Shown here: piece after piece, positions 61,978 through 64,000 of the stretch | Layout of the letters: each line of letters opens with the position of its first letter | How positions within the stretch are numbered: the first letter of the stretch is position 1 | Assembly (NCBI GenBank): GCA_039566865.1 | Contig: CM076947.1 | Span: 23,747,501 to 23,811,500 of the forward strand | Direction: 5' to 3' | Source: Aurelia coerulea | Taxonomy: Eukaryota > Cnidaria > Scyphozoa > Semaeostomeae > Ulmaridae | DNA: 64,000 nt | Notes under the pieces: generated by a model | Seen by the model: the letters and a program-made list of their open reading frames with translations, nothing else | What the model was told of the DNA's origin: nothing | Database searches by the model: none | Program-made: the position numbers and the translations under genes

Positions 61978-63118
61978 TACCGGGTGAGTAGAAAAAAAAG
62001 AGTCCACATTTGGAAGGCCACTGCTCCCTGAATATCAACGATTTTGCATCTTCTTTTGATGAGTTGTTACAGAGAGGAAAGGAGTGCACTATTCATCAAA
62101 AGAACTTGCAAAAGTTAATGTTCGAGGTTTATAGCAGTTTAACACAACAAAACCCTTCTTTTTTGTGGGATATGTTCCATGAAAAGGACAATAATTACAA
62201 TCTAAGATCAAAGAATCTGTTGATGTTGCCTCAAACTAAAACAACTACTTATGGCAACGATAGTTTATCTTTTCGTGGTAGCATATTATGGAATTCCCTG
62301 CCTAATGATACAAAAAGTGCCGCCTCCGTCTGTTCTTTCAAGTCATGCATAAAAAATGGATTGGAGAGACTTGCCGTTGCAAAATTTGTAAATAGGGTAT
62401 TTTAGGGTATTTTCGTTTTTATCATGAACTGTAATTTGTTTTGTTTTTGTAAATAGTTGGTCTTTATTAGTTCTTGAAGTAGCGCTATTTTTAACAACCA
62501 ACTTTAAAGAATGTTATGATAATGATAATAAAAATCAAAGCAATGATATTCAAAACGTACTTGTTTTATTGCCAATATGTTCAATGTTGTTCAGTAATTT
62601 ACCCGGCTTCAATCCGCCATTCCTTCCCGTGGATATGGGAGATTTCATGCAGAAAATACCTTCCAAAACTGCGAAAGCGAGTGAAAACAATGAACAAGTT
62701 TCCTTTGTTTTCCTTCCTAAAAATGGTAATGCTCGCATGTATTCATATATTTTGTCTTCTTGGGAGAATGGAATCTCCCTGCATAGTTATTGGTTCCAGG
62801 GGGAAGACTTGTTCATCCTCCCAAGAAGATGGCACTTGCTAACGCGTGCGAAAGTAGTTGCTACAAGGCCCGTGTAAGGCAGAAATGTTGGGGAAATTTA
62901 TTCGTGATTTTAGGCACGTTTTGAAGGTTTCTTGAACAGGCTCTCGTGAGAATATCCCTCATAATTTCAGAACGGACTGGCCAATTTTAGTCAGGTAAAG
63001 TTTTAAATGGGTTTGAACATGTCTACCATTAAACTATATATTTTCCGATAGCATTGTCTTGATATCTAAGGAGCCGTGACCTTTCAAACCGGGATTCTTT
63101 TTATTGACTCTCCCGGTA
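61978..63118. mobile_element. H-family MITE (H1) split by a LINE
   Basis: TACCGGGTGAGTAG to GACTCTCCCGGTA. Compared with H2 the block after CCTGAATATCAA is displaced: 62031-62530 is foreign and the H sequence resumes at AGCAATGATATTCAAAACG. Confidence 0.88.
62031..62530 (+). mobile_element. LINE 3' end nested in H1
   Basis: FDELLQRGKECTIHQKNLQK, LMFEVYSSLTQQNPSFLWD, NYNLRSKNLLMLP, LSFRGSILWNSLPNDTKSA: the standard LINE C-terminus, stop at 62403. Ends GATAATGATAATAAAAATCAA, with an ATCAA duplication against the H1 target. Confidence 0.9.
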
Positions 63119-64000
63119 TATAAAGTTAGAAATGTAAACAAGAACACCCTTTACAGTGGCAGTGATAGCATTAAAATCTCAAGCTGATCTTATTGCCATA
63201 ATGGTCCCCTTAAATGTGCCTGTATGACGGAAAATATAGGAAAAAGTAAAATACAGGTCTGTAGGTATTTTTGGATAAAGAACGTAGTTGGTAAGACCAA
63301 ATTAGGATTGAGAGGGAGGAAAGTATTTCATTTTTATTGCCGTTGAACTTTGCTTGCTGAGCATTGTTCGATAGAAAGTTTAGTTCGTTTAGCATTAATG
63401 ATAACTCTTCTTGGCGCCCTTTTTGGCGAGAAAAGCGCCCCTAATGCTTACCCTAACGTATAATTTTTTAACTGCTTCGATTTAAATATGGGTAAAACAT
63501 ACAAATCAAGGCATTATTTGGTAGAAAATGAAAACTTTTCTCAGATAATCATCAAAAAATTTTCTCGTGCCTTTGGCGTGCTCTCTTTCTATTGTGTTTT
63601 TGGCTTCCTCTTTGCAAATTACCCCCTCCCCCTCCCTTCAACTTCTGGCTGGATCCGCCCCCATACCAACTGTCTACAAATGCAACCTTAACAGAAATTA
63701 AACAAACATACAAATTCTGGCTATTAACCAATTCACTTCACCATGGAATGACCACTTCGCGTATGAACAACACTGAGCAACATCAAAGGCGGCGCCTCAA
63801 AAGTTTAGTGATTTGCACGCTCCTCATCTATTTTTCATGTTCTTCCAACCCTTGAGATTTTTCTCCTACCGTCAATTTTCAGCCGTGATTATTTCCCGTA
63901 TGCGCTTCAACCAATGTATGTATGACCCTCCTTCATGAATATGAAAACTCTCGTCAAGTGCTTCCTTCTCATCTTATATGGACATTGTTCAATAATGTTC
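63119..64000. other. Right end of window, nothing recognised
   Basis: The open frames here (63488-63855 region) show no motif and no paralogue support. No third copy of the gene A/B family begins before the window ends. Confidence 0.5.

Overview
The window is nuclear DNA from an invertebrate animal. It shows GT/AG introns of 0.3-4 kb, AATAAA signals, SINEs, 5'-truncated LINEs, a Penelope-like relic, a Merlin relic and very many short inverted-repeat transposons (MITEs). The repeat mix and low GC would fit a cnidarian, but nothing here fixes the phylum and I did not identify the species.

The protein-coding content I can defend is one tandem pair of paralogous multi-exon genes, both on the plus strand. 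Gene A (3872-23853) is cut by the left window edge and shows its last 13 exons, about 985 codons. Gene B (28055-59861) appears complete at both ends: about 20 exons, about 1,570 residues, beginning with a signal peptide and an RQKR processing site. The 13 shared exons have the same intron phases, and 11 of 13 have exactly the same length (one differs by 3 nt, one by 6 nt). The proteins align throughout, yet their introns hold unrelated transposon insertions. I recognise no named domain. The N-terminal two thirds looks beta-strand rich, and the C-terminal third is largely helical and coiled-coil with conserved cysteines and a shared Cys-Tyr end. This is the best candidate for an undescribed family in the window.

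Layout: 1-2746 is a 23/24-bp minisatellite, probably in an intron of gene A. 3872-23853 is gene A. 23854-28054 is the intergenic region, with a LINE 3' end at 25.1-25.9 kb. 28055-59861 is gene B. 59862-64000 is downstream DNA filled with MITEs, a SINE tail, a 55-bp tandem repeat and a MITE with a LINE nested in it.

The second theme is the introns. A foldback family ('K', about 520 bp) has five copies with clean 9-bp target duplications (Mutator-like), and six copies retain the palindrome TGACGTCA. A group of otherwise unrelated foldback families share the terminus TACCGGGTG...CACCCGGTA (labelled A-J here). Family M has ACAGTA..CCCGCATATAAG ends. Other features are a hammerhead-like foldback that duplicated a splice acceptor, a poly-G/poly-C element, and a candidate 46-nt exon of gene B wedged between two MITEs where the reading phase no longer closes.

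All coordinates were read by eye from the sequence. Splice sites were chosen by GT/AG plus phase plus agreement between the two paralogues. Family labels A-O are mine.
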